DNA of 64,000 bases from contig RSEF01000020.1 of NCBI GenBank assembly GCA_003993805.1, forward strand, positions 2,050,417 through 2,114,416. Direction: 5' to 3'. Both the position numbers and the translations under genes were made by a program. Below are positions 57,301 to 64,000 of the stretch, one piece after another. The notes beneath the pieces were generated by a model. That model was not told the DNA's origin. It searched no databases and saw only the letters and a list, made by a program, of their open reading frames with translations. Each line of letters opens with the position of its first letter. Positions within the stretch are counted from its first letter, which is position 1. Origin of the DNA: Himantopus leucocephalus. Taxonomy: Eukaryota; Chordata; Aves; Charadriiformes; Recurvirostridae.

Positions 57301-57934
57301 AAGCCACCCACAGCCACCAGGATGCCCGGCTGACCTCCAACCCGCACAAACAGCACCTTCCTCCACAACTCCTGGTGCATTAAGAGCAGGCAGGGATGGG
57401 GGCTGTAGCGAGCAACGGACATGCTCTGCCAGTGGGATCCCACGGCTTTTAACAGCTACACGGTACCTTCTGCAGCTTTCCTGCCAGACACACACAGCTC
57501 CCGCTCCCAGAGTCACGACAACCAGCTCTTGATAAGGAGTGGGCTATTTCTAGCCGCTCAGAGGCCCATAATTCAGGAAAAGGACACAACACAGTATTAT
57601 TTAAGACATCACGACCCATGCCTTGCTTCACAGCTTCAGGCCTAAAGCAGCCGCTGAGCCCACTCGCTCGTCCCTTGGGTTTGGCTCCTCAGCCCGGGCA
57701 GGCGGGAAAGGGCCTCACCCTGACACCTCCGTGTGAGGCCCCACCACGGCTCCCCGCGAGGAGGCACGGCGGCCCGCCTGCCCCGTGCTAGCCCCGGGGG
57801 TGGGACAGGGGCTCGCTGGGGGCCCGCCCCGCGGTACTCACGTCGTGGAAGATGGGGAGCGGCTGGCGGCGGGGCGCGGGGCCGCGGTCGGCCGACAGCA
57901 GGCACACGGCCAGCAGCTCGGCGCACGCCATCAT
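30345..57934 (-). CDS. NECAB3: NECAB3 neuronal EF-hand calcium-binding protein 3, complete 13-exon coding sequence
   Basis: Calcium-binding adaptor. The mammalian protein binds APBA family adaptors and NIX/HIF1AN pathway partners and is cytoplasmic and Golgi-associated. Exons in transcript order: 57934-57842, 52861-52837, 51787-51679, 44627-44602, 44257-44160, 35054-34918, 34728-34607, 34292-34213, 33772-33719, 33053-32941, 31707-31630, 31310-31219, 30373-30345. They total 1056 bases, in frame throughout, giving 351 residues (human NECAB1 is also about 351). EF-hand 1 has a canonical loop at D37-E48 ([12 protein letters not shown]). The second loop at D71-K82 (DRRHSDNVDTEK) is degenerate at position 12. 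A coiled coil follows ([17 protein letters not shown], to residue 230), then an ABM domain at about 249-345 and the family C-terminus ASWWIMNNN. Two ATGs are adjacent, and the second matches the human MACA start. A broken actin-like gene lies in intron 5 on the other strand. Synteny separates it from NECAB1 and NECAB2. Confidence 0.94.
31219..31310 (-). CDS. NECAB3: NECAB3 exon 12, ABM domain
   Basis: Between TTTACAG and GTGAGG. It encodes [20 protein letters not shown] and [10 protein letters not shown], the last helix and strand of the ABM fold. Confidence 0.94.
31630..31707 (-). CDS. NECAB3: NECAB3 exon 11, ABM domain
   Basis: Between CCCGCAG and an atypical donor GTTGGA. It encodes [20 protein letters not shown] and DVTSWRR. 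The LYEFWQD motif is a hallmark of the family. The donor departs from GTRAGT at several positions. Confidence 0.92.
32941..33053 (-). CDS. NECAB3: NECAB3 exon 10, start of ABM domain
   Basis: Between TTCACAG and GTAAGT. It encodes [20 protein letters not shown] and on to TAGQSSCL, the first half of the ABM-like fold. Confidence 0.94.
33719..33772 (-). CDS. NECAB3: NECAB3 exon 9
   Basis: Eighteen codons in phase 0, between AATGCAG and GTAAGT. It encodes [18 protein letters not shown], matching the [10 protein letters not shown] segment before the ABM domain in the human protein. Confidence 0.9.
34213..34292 (-). CDS. NECAB3: NECAB3 exon 8, coiled coil
   Basis: Between CATGCAG and GTGTGT. It encodes [20 protein letters not shown] and IEKLECK, the conserved short coiled coil of the family. 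Confidence 0.94.
34607..34728 (-). CDS. NECAB3: NECAB3 exon 7, basic and serine-rich linker
   Basis: Between TCTTTCAG and GTATCT. It encodes [20 protein letters not shown] and on to [14 protein letters not shown]. The basic GRRCGRRGQ stretch recalls the KRSSRRVQR motif of NECAB1. Confidence 0.9.
34918..35054 (-). CDS. NECAB3: NECAB3 exon 6
   Basis: Between CCCTGCAG and GTAATG. It encodes [20 protein letters not shown] and on to [10 protein letters not shown], the NECAB-specific helical region that precedes the linker. Confidence 0.94.
36528..37696 (+). pseudogene. ACTL10: ACTL10-like actin-related pseudogene nested in NECAB3 intron 5
   Basis: An intronless actin-like sequence with many breaks. 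In order it shows [18 protein letters not shown] (actin VCDNGSG..KAGFAG, first phosphate loop), GVIEDWN (actin GIITNWD), [17 protein letters not shown] (actin REKMTQIMFETFNVPA), LSLCAYG (actin LSLYASG), AGVTHV (actin DGVTHN), CCYVSMDY (actin LCYVALDF), [33 protein letters not shown] (actin NVLSGGTTMYPGI), and MSLTSFQHA (actin ASLSTFQQM). After the 100-N gap, AACTGCTTTTGA would encode NCF-stop, like the actin KCF end. In the main frame there are stops at 36720, 36723 and 36921. The best match moves between two frames about four times: near 36950, 37210, 37380 and 37535. Human ACTL10 lies in a NECAB3 intron on the opposite strand, which supports orthology. The breaks mean no full protein can be made from this copy as assembled. 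Confidence 0.85.
37585..37684. other. Assembly gap of exactly 100 N
   Basis: A placeholder gap inside the 3' end of the actin-like pseudogene. Comparison with actin suggests roughly 60 coding bases are missing, so the true gap may be small. Confidence 0.95.
38021..38084. repeat. Two-copy 32-base tandem duplication
   Basis: AGGACCTGGGGAGGAGAAGG and the bases after it occur twice in a row with a 32-base period in NECAB3 intron 5. Confidence 0.85.
44160..44257 (-). CDS. NECAB3: NECAB3 exon 5
   Basis: Between GCTTCAG and GTAAGG. It encodes [20 protein letters not shown] and on to MDKTKL, closely matching the human LAALESLNRAVLAAMDATKL block. Confidence 0.95.
44258..44601 (-). other. NECAB3: NECAB3 intron 4
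   Basis: A 344-base intron between microexon 4 and exon 5. Nothing further is seen in it. Confidence 0.8.
44602..44627 (-). CDS. NECAB3: NECAB3 exon 4, 26-base microexon
   Basis: Between TTCTTGCAG and GTAAGT. It encodes DNVDTEKLC with split codons at both ends. This is the degenerate loop of EF-hand 2. Confidence 0.93.
45381..45454. repeat. Two-copy 35-base tandem duplication
   Basis: TGGAGAATCAATGCACCAGG and the following bases repeat exactly with a 35-base period, and TGGA starts a third copy. Confidence 0.9.
50143..50204 (+). mobile_element. Very short CR1 LINE 3' tail
   Basis: GGACTAGATGACCTTTAAAG followed by GTCCCTTCCAACTCAAACTA and TTCTATGAGTCT matches the last 60 bases of CR1. Confidence 0.82.
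51679..51787 (-). CDS. NECAB3: NECAB3 exon 3, EF-hand 1 loop and EF-hand 2 helix
   Basis: Between AAATGCAG and GTAAGT. It encodes [20 protein letters not shown] and on to [10 protein letters not shown], completing EF-hand 1 and starting EF-hand 2. Confidence 0.95.
51788..57841 (-). other. NECAB3: NECAB3 introns 1 and 2
   Basis: Introns of 5.0 and 1.0 kb either side of microexon 2. They contain a TAATTA-rich cluster at 53386-53425 and a single N at 54449. No other gene or element is recognised. Confidence 0.7.
52837..52861 (-). CDS. NECAB3: NECAB3 exon 2, 25-base microexon
   Basis: Between CTCTTGCAG and GTGAGT. It encodes IFRRADKN plus one base of an Asp codon, the incoming helix and first loop residues of EF-hand 1. 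The frame is restored by the next exon. Confidence 0.93.
57842..57934 (-). CDS. NECAB3: NECAB3 exon 1 (start codon)
   Basis: Encodes [20 protein letters not shown] and on to PIFHD, then donor GTGAGT. Tandem ATG codons lie at 57934 and 57931. The second has A at -3 and G at +4 and aligns with the human start, so it may be the one used. The same frame stays open upstream to an ATG at 58204. Confidence 0.9.
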
Positions 57935-57954
57935 GGCCCCGCCGGGCGCGGGCG

Positions 57955-58095
57955 CTGCGGTGCCGTAGGGAGCGGTGCCGTAGGGTGCGGTGCCCCGCGG
58001 TACGCTGCGGTGCCGTAGGGTGCGGTACGATACCGTAGGGTGCGCTGCCCCGCGGTACGCTGCCGTAGGGTACAGTACGCTGCCGTAGGGAGCGC
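57955..58095. repeat. GC-rich degenerate tandem repeat at the NECAB3 5' end
   Basis: Variants of GTGCCGTAGGGTGCGGT and CCCCGCGGTACGCTGC recur about eight times over 140 bases, starting about 20 bases upstream of the start codon. The block therefore lies in the 5' UTR or core promoter. Confidence 0.85.
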
Positions 58096-58369
58096 GGCGC
58101 GGATCCGGACTCAGCCGAGCGCCTCCGCAGCCGCCAGGCAACTTTGCCTCCGCCGAAGGCCCGCCCCCGCGGCGATCCGGTTGGTCGCGGCCGGTGATTG
58201 GCACCTCAGGGCCGCGCCTGTCGTTGGCGGAGGAGAGCGGGGCGGGGCGGCGCTGTGAGGGACGCGGGGGCGGCGGCCTGTTGCCGTGGCCCCGGGCGGC
58301 GGCGGGGTGGCCCCGGGCCGGTCCCGGTTGGCTCCTGTGCAGCCCACGGTGGTCCCGTCGTGGCCCTGG

Positions 58370-58880
58370 GTGGTCACACTGTGGTGTGACCGTCCCTGGT
58401 TGCCCCTACTGCTCCCAGTTTGGCCACGAGTGGTCGCAGTGTGGTCACTGTTGGCCCCAAGGGAGCCCTGGTTGCCCCAGTGTGGCCCCAAATGGTCCAG
58501 TTTGGCCATGAGTGGTCCCAGTGTGGTCGCTGTTGGCCTCGGGGTAGCCCTGGTTGCCCCAGTTGGTCCCGGTGTGGCCATGAGTGGTCCCAGTGTGGTC
58601 ACTGTTGGCCGCAGGGGAGCCCTGGTTGTCCCGGTGTGGCTGCAGCTTGTCTCAGTTTGGCCACGGGTGGTCTCAGTGTGGTCACTGTTGGCTCCCCGGT
58701 AGCCCTGGTTGCCCCAGTTGGTCCCTGTGTGGCCACAGGTGGTCTCAGTGTGGCTGCAGTTTGCCGTGGCATAGCCTTGGTTGCCCCAGTCAGCCCTGAG
58801 GTCACCCTAGTTTGGCCATGGGTGGTCCCACTGTGGTCGCGGCTGGCGCTGGGGTGGTCCCCCTGCCACCCAGTGTGGCT
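58370..58880. repeat. Minisatellite with alternating 82/72-base spacing
   Basis: CAGTGTGGTC-type cores occur at 58437, 58519, 58591, 58674, 58746 and 58829, so spacings are 82, 72, 83, 72 and 83. This gives a higher-order dimer of about 155 bases, with cores embedded in TTTGGCCATGAGTGGTCC and GAGCCCTGGTTGCCCCAG motifs. The long open frames across it are a by-product of the repeat. Confidence 0.88.
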
Positions 58881-61800
58881 TCAAATGACTTCCCGGTGGT
58901 ACCAGCTCCTCCGTGCCCACGGTGCTGGGCAGCCTTTGCTCAGTGCTGCTTCCCTCCGGTGCGGCGTGCAGGCCGTACTGATGGCGCTGGGTCCCTTGAG
59001 CAGATGCAAAACCCCCTTCTTGCCCCAAGCGGGGGCTGCAGGAGTGGGGGACAGGCTGGCTGGGGAGGGGGAGGAGGAGGAGGAGGAGGAGGTAGGAGCT
59101 GCCTCCACCCCTGCCCGGCACAGGCACCTGGAGGGCTGCGCATGTGGAGAGGAACAGGATGGACATCCATGTCCATACCCCAGCCTGTCCTCCAAGGTTT
59201 TCACAAACAAGAAATGGATAATTAGATAAATAAACAAGATAAAGCTCTGCCTGGGAAGAGCTTCACACTGCTCCCAGGGTACGCGCGGTGAGGTGACTTC
59301 TTGTGCTGGTGCACTTCTTCCCATCCCTCTCAGCGTATCCAAGGATTTTACTTACAAAAAGGGACATGCACCAGTTTCGCTTGGATGCAAAATCCCAGCC
59401 AGGCTTGGCTCCATCTGCACCACCTCTCCCTTCACATGGACCTCTCGACACCAACCCGTTTTGCTGGGTGCGGCTTCCCTTAACCCGGCTCTCAAAACCG
59501 CGGCACTTCCCCAGCCCAACGTGACCCAGCTGCGGCACGTGTAGTTCGCTCGCTCTCCTCCTCCCCCGGGGAGCCCAGGGCGGTTGTAAGGATGCATCGC
59601 GGTTATTTTTACCATCTCCCAGCTGCTCTGGGTGTGTGAAAGGGAAAAGAGGCGGAAAAAGTGCACCTGGGACCTGGTGGGGATATCCGAGGGCTCTGGG
59701 AGCACGTGCACGCAGCCCAGGTGGCACAGGGCTGTCCCCTGCCCCCTGGGGTGGCAGAAAGGGGTCCAAGAGCTGGAGCTGTCGAGCATGGCCATCATCA
59801 AATCAAACGAAAATGGGGGCAGGTACTAGAGAAACAGGCAGGGGAGGCCCTGCGGTAGCGGGGACAGAGGATCACCCTGCCAGGCAGCACGGGAGGGGGC
59901 TTGGGCAATGGCAGGACTCTGCTATGGATCACGGCAAAGCCCCGAGGGGGCCTTTCTGCACTCCCATGTTGCTAAAATCCATGCTCGGTCCCCATCGGGG
60001 CTCCTCGAGGTCGACATGAGTTTCAGCATGGGAAGGAGCTGCTGGGAAGTCCTGAGGGAAAAGTCCAGGGCAAAACTTCTGCCGGGGCAAGAGGCAGCGG
60101 GTGCCCCCAGCTCCTTCGACAGGCACTTCCGAAGCACGTCCCGAAAGCCACCGGCAGGGAAGGGGGACATGGCCTCAGCCCCAGCTGGGGGGAACCACCA
60201 GGGCTCTGCTCTGCTCCCCAGATGTGGGGGGCACAGGGCCACAACTGGGCAGGAATTAAATGAAGCACCCGCTTACAGCGTCTTGCGAATAAATGGTGCT
60301 GCACTTCACCTCCCTGACTTATGTCCTTGAGAAAGAAACACGAGTGGTTTTTGGAAGTGGGAATATCCCACGTGGGGTGGGATGCAGAATCCTGGCAGGC
60401 AGCAGGCACGCTGGCAGGGGCACGGCACCCTGGGGCAGATGTGCACGGCCCCCCAAAACCTGCTGGGACCGTCCAAGGGGGATTAGATTAAAGGTATAAA
60501 GTCTGGCAAACTTTATGCTGTGTCAGCATCTATTGGTGTCACACACACCCTCCCACAGCCACTGCCAGCCTGTCCCAGAGCTCATCCCATGGTTGGCCTC
60601 TCCGGACTCATCCAAGTCCGAGCCTCGCAGCACGGGGACAGGAGACCCCCACGGCTGCTGGGGCTCAGCACCACATCTGCATCCAGCACAGCTCAGCCTG
60701 TGGATGCCCGCATGTCCGCCTGCTGCAGCGTTTGCCGGTGCCGATGGAGCCATCACTGCAGCCCAGTGGCACTGGACACCCCCAGAGCTGGACGGGCACG
60801 GTCCCTGCAGGGGCACTGCCAGGGAGTGAGAGCGAACAGGAGCCAAGGACCCACGGAGCACGCAGGATGCGTGCAGGGTGCCCATCTCTCGCACTGTGTC
60901 TGCTTCACCCGATGAAAAAAAGTGTCCACGGTGCAGATAGCTCATAAAACCAGGCAGCGCCTGGGACCGCTCCCCAAAACCGCCAAGTGCTCTTCAGAAA
61001 CAAGAGCCCATAAACGAGCTATCATCAGCTTTCTCCAGCGATTCAAAATAGCAGGAGGGAAGCCCTTCAGCTGCATCATGAATCATCCCTGGGAGGCAGA
61101 GCCGTTATTTTTAGGGTGCTCTGGCTTGCCTGGAGCTGCCAACGCATTCCCCCCGAGATGGGCAGCACTGCCGCCGCGGGGGACATGGTCCTGTCCCTGC
61201 CGGGGAGGCTGCTTTTCTGGGAACCGGGATTCCCAAGGGCTCATCATCCCATGAGGTTCTCTATTAGGGGAATGTGATGGCAAATTCCATCAGAGAGATT
61301 CTCCTTTGCCCAAGGGAAAAGGGAACAGCTGTGCTGCCACCGGGGGTTAGCTCGCTCACGGGAGCGAGCTCAGGATGTTGGCATGAGTCCTCTCCCCTCT
61401 CCCTGCGCCCGCTGGCTCCCATGAAAGCCAGTGGCCACTTCCCCCTCACCGGGGTCTCAGCCCTTTGAGCAGCACAGCACATTGCCATCACCCTCCATGA
61501 AAACAGAAACGAAAGCGGGAGAGGAGAAGGAGGGCCGGATCTTGCTAAGCGCAGGGGTGCGGATGCGTTGGCGTATGGCTGGGCTGGGCGCCCTGCAGTA
61601 AATCACGAAAACTTCAGCACCTCTGTCACCGCAGGTGCCAAACATCGACCTTGCAAAGGATGCAGCAGGCAGGGGACCAGGGGCCATGCCCACCCTGCCC
61701 TCCCCATCCTCCTGCCCCTGGCTCTGTGGGGCAGGAGTCCCATGGACCGGAGCAGCAGGAGAACTCTTTCAGTTTAATTGCCTGAAAAAGCCCCATTTGA

Positions 61801-63190
61801 TGGGACGACAGTGTGACAGCGAGCCACTGGCTCGTCCCACTCAAGCGGAGGGGCCGGAGAGGCCGTGTGTGCCGTTGCCCTCCTGGCCGACGGGTTTTGG
61901 GACAGCACAGCATGCTCCCCTCCTCGCTGGAGCCCCGCTCTGGAGCCCTGGCCGGTCCCCGGGGGCTGCGGGGAGGAGGGCTGGGAGTGGGGACGGTGTG
62001 GGGAGCTGGCACCAGGGATGGGGCTGAGCCGTGGGGTTTGCCACCCTGCACTGGCACACTGCTATCCAGGCACGTCCTGCAGCGAGAACAATCCTGCGGC
62101 AACACAAGGAGCTGGGGACTGTGCTGGGGTGCGGGGACGGAGGCAGGACAGAGGTGGGAGGACGGAGGCGGGAGGCTGGGCAGCGGTGATGGGCTCGCTG
62201 TGTCACCCCAGCACCCGCCGGCAGCCCGACCTGAACCCCGGCTCCCATTCCCTGCCAACGCCGGCACCGGAGCCAGGGTGAGCTTATGCAACGTGGTCCG
62301 GGGTGAAATATTTATCAGGCTGTTTAAAGGAGAAACAGGAGGCCGGGCAGAAAGAGGAGGGGAGCGAGCGAGTGCGCAAACACGGGAAGGAAGTGGCACA
62401 TCCCTGCCTGCCACTGCGCGGGGGCCATGGCCCCCCCCGGGCCCGCTCCAGGCTGCCTGGGCATCTCTGGAGCCTCCAAGCATCCCTGCCCAGAGGGTCC
62501 CCGGTGTCCCTCGCTCCGCAGGAAGGGGATGGTGTGCTGCAAGGAGCGTTGGGACATGCAGAGTGAAGGCTGCCGCTTGCAGCCAGCTCGTCCCCAGCGA
62601 GCAGGGACATGGGGGACATTGAACTTTGGGCCATGAACTGGTGCCGGCAGCTGCTTTCAGGCAGGACCAAGAGGTGCTGGGGTGAAGGGGGGAGCTGGGA
62701 AGTCACTGGGAGCTTGTTGGTGAGGTGGATGCATGGACTGGTTTCACATCAGCCCCACGCTGCCTTCCCCCTCCCCGCACCCCCCGTGCAAACGCTGCCC
62801 CAAAACCAGGGGGGAGGCAGGGAAGGGGGCCAGGCAGGAGAGGAGCCGAGTGGGGACAGGGGCTGCCGGAGGATGGGGCTGCCGAAAGGAGAAGCGATCC
62901 CCATCCAGACCCAGAGCCATTGCCCCATCCCTCTTTGGAGGAGCAGAGGGTGGCAGGATCAGCCCCTGCTCCCGTCCCAAATGTGGCAGTGCGTGGAGTT
63001 GCAGGGGAGGGAAAAAACAACAAAACCCAAGGACCAAAGCACTTCCTGCAGTGACATACCTGCTCGTGCATTTCAAGTTCGAAGTGGAAAAAAAAAAAAC
63101 CCAACCCAAAAATAACCCAAACCCCCTTGGTTTCTCAGGTTGGGGTCCCCACCACCCCGAATGTCCCCAGCCCCCCGAGCGCAGCCCTGC
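58881..63190. other. Intergenic interval between NECAB3 and the next minus-strand gene
   Basis: GC-rich sequence with no reading frame resembling a known protein, no RNA gene recognised and no clear transposon. A GAG triplet run lies at 59071-59092. Long open frames on both strands around 61.6-62.6 kb follow from high GC content. Confidence 0.6.
59071..59092 (+). repeat. (GAG)n trinucleotide run
   Basis: Seven consecutive GAG units read directly from the sequence. Confidence 0.9.
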
Positions 63191-63194
63191 GCCG

Positions 63195-64000
63195 AAGCCC
63201 AGAGTCAGTAGAAACCTTTATTAAACACAAAGCTCAGAGGAACACAAGCTTGTTAAAAGGCAGTAAAAGTGAAAGTGCGTCTCTAGCCTGGCCCTGGGGG
63301 AGGCAGGGAGCCGGGACCCCCCCTCTCCTCCCCTCCGCCTCTCCCAGCCCCAGTGGGCCAGAGAGGGGCAAATGGAGCCGAAAGGCTGAACGGCTGCGTG
63401 GGGAGGGGAAGAAAAGCCTGGAGACAGCGTTGGGTCCTCGCCCGCAGAGATGCAAACACCCCCCCCCAGGGACACCCCTGTGTCCCCCCGAGGGGACATG
63501 CACATGGTCCCAGGGCCACCAGCCCCATCCAGCCCCGTCCCTGCTCCCGCAGCCCCCTGCCACCGCGGTGGCCTCGCCAGCAGCACCCTTTCAGCCACAA
63601 ACAAAGCCGGGACGTGCCGGCGAGTCCCCACCGGGACCCTCCGTGTCATCCCCCCCACCAGCACCGTTCCCCCGCTCCCTCCTGCCCCCCCATATCCCGG
63701 GGAGAGCTCCCACACACCATAAATAATAAATAAATACCCCACACTCAGCTGGGCTGTGAGCAGCCCCCCACACGGGGGGGGGGGACAGCCCTGACCCAGT
63801 GCCCCCCGCATCTCCGCGACCCCATTCCCAGCGTGACGAAACCTCTCGGCACCCCCACTCTGCTGCACGGCCCCCCCTAATCCCCCCCACTTCTACCCCC
63901 AGGAAATTAAACGCTGCCCCCAGGGGACAATAATAAATTAATCAAATCTATACACAGGACTGCTTAAAGCTCTGTAACGGGCGCCTGGGGGGGGGGGGGC
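63195..64000 (-). other. E2F1: Probable 3' UTR of a minus-strand gene, E2F1 by gene order
   Basis: A minus-strand AATAAA lies at 63222-63217. Upstream of it on the minus strand are AU-rich motifs, with three overlapping ATTTA at 63738-63716, and no coding frame resembling the E2F1 C-terminus. In human, E2F1 is the next gene beyond NECAB3 and is on the same strand, so this is best read as its 3' UTR, with the coding part outside the window. The identity is inference from gene order. Confidence 0.5.
63217..63222 (-). promoter_or_regulatory. Candidate polyadenylation signal of the minus-strand gene at the window end
   Basis: TTTATT on the plus strand, read as AATAAA on the minus strand. It marks the likely 3' end of the putative E2F1 transcript. 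Confidence 0.5.

Larger units (their letters stand above)
57700..58340 (-). promoter_or_regulatory. NECAB3: CpG-rich promoter region of NECAB3
   Basis: A dense run of CpG and G/C around and upstream of the NECAB3 start codon at 57934, as expected of a vertebrate CpG-island promoter. No TATA box is evident. The transcription start is not known. The region also carries a short GC-rich repeat immediately upstream of the start codon. Confidence 0.7.

Noticed and set aside
58420..59229. 269-codon plus-strand open frame with repeating Cys/Trp/Gly motifs
   Set aside because: It is a translation of the minisatellite and the GAG repeat, with no plausible promoter or protein family.
61626..62622. Overlapping long frames on both strands (285 and 269 codons)
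   Set aside because: High GC content lowers stop-codon frequency. Both strands are open over the same bases and neither product resembles a known protein.
1..64000. CRISPR arrays, tRNA or rRNA genes, and endogenous viral genes
   Set aside because: No regularly spaced direct repeats with unique spacers, no cloverleaf or rRNA core sequence, and no retroviral gag/pol/env-like frames were recognised.

Overview
The window is vertebrate nuclear DNA, most likely from a bird draft assembly. It has small exons in kilobase introns with GT/AG borders, CpG clusters, two 100-base N gaps and several single-N joins. It also has CR1 LINE 3' ends that finish in the ATTCTATGATTCTATGA-type tail typical of bird genomes. 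There are no bacterial operons, CRISPR arrays or phage genes.

Layout: 1-10305 is upstream intron of CBFA2T2 (an earlier N-terminal exon was not found). 10306-25797 (+) holds the last ten coding exons of CBFA2T2 (MTGR1), a MYND-type transcriptional corepressor, followed by a roughly 2.6 kb 3' UTR ending near 28.4 kb. 30345-57934 (-) holds a complete 13-exon NECAB3, which encodes a 351-residue neuronal calcium-binding protein with an EF-hand pair and an ABM domain. CBFA2T2 and NECAB3 converge tail to tail about 1.2 kb apart. Inside the 9.1 kb fifth intron of NECAB3, on the opposite strand, lies a broken actin-like gene, 36528-37696. It is best explained as the bird counterpart of mammalian ACTL10, here a pseudogene with three in-frame stops and several frame changes. 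The NECAB3 promoter lies in a CpG-rich region around 57.7-58.3 kb, flanked by a GC-rich 5' repeat and a minisatellite whose unit spacing alternates 82/72. The last 0.8 kb looks like the 3' UTR of a minus-strand gene, which by gene order should be E2F1.

The order CBFA2T2 - NECAB3 (with nested ACTL10) - E2F1 matches human 20q11, so the block predates the bird-mammal split. The genes are not a pathway unit. CBFA2T2 and E2F1 act in nuclear transcription and NECAB3 is a cytoplasmic or Golgi-associated calcium-binding adaptor. The most notable observations are the decayed nested actin-like gene, an in-frame upstream extension of NECAB3 made of short GC-rich repeats, the dimeric minisatellite, and near-identical sequence on both sides of single Ns, which points to unmerged contig ends.
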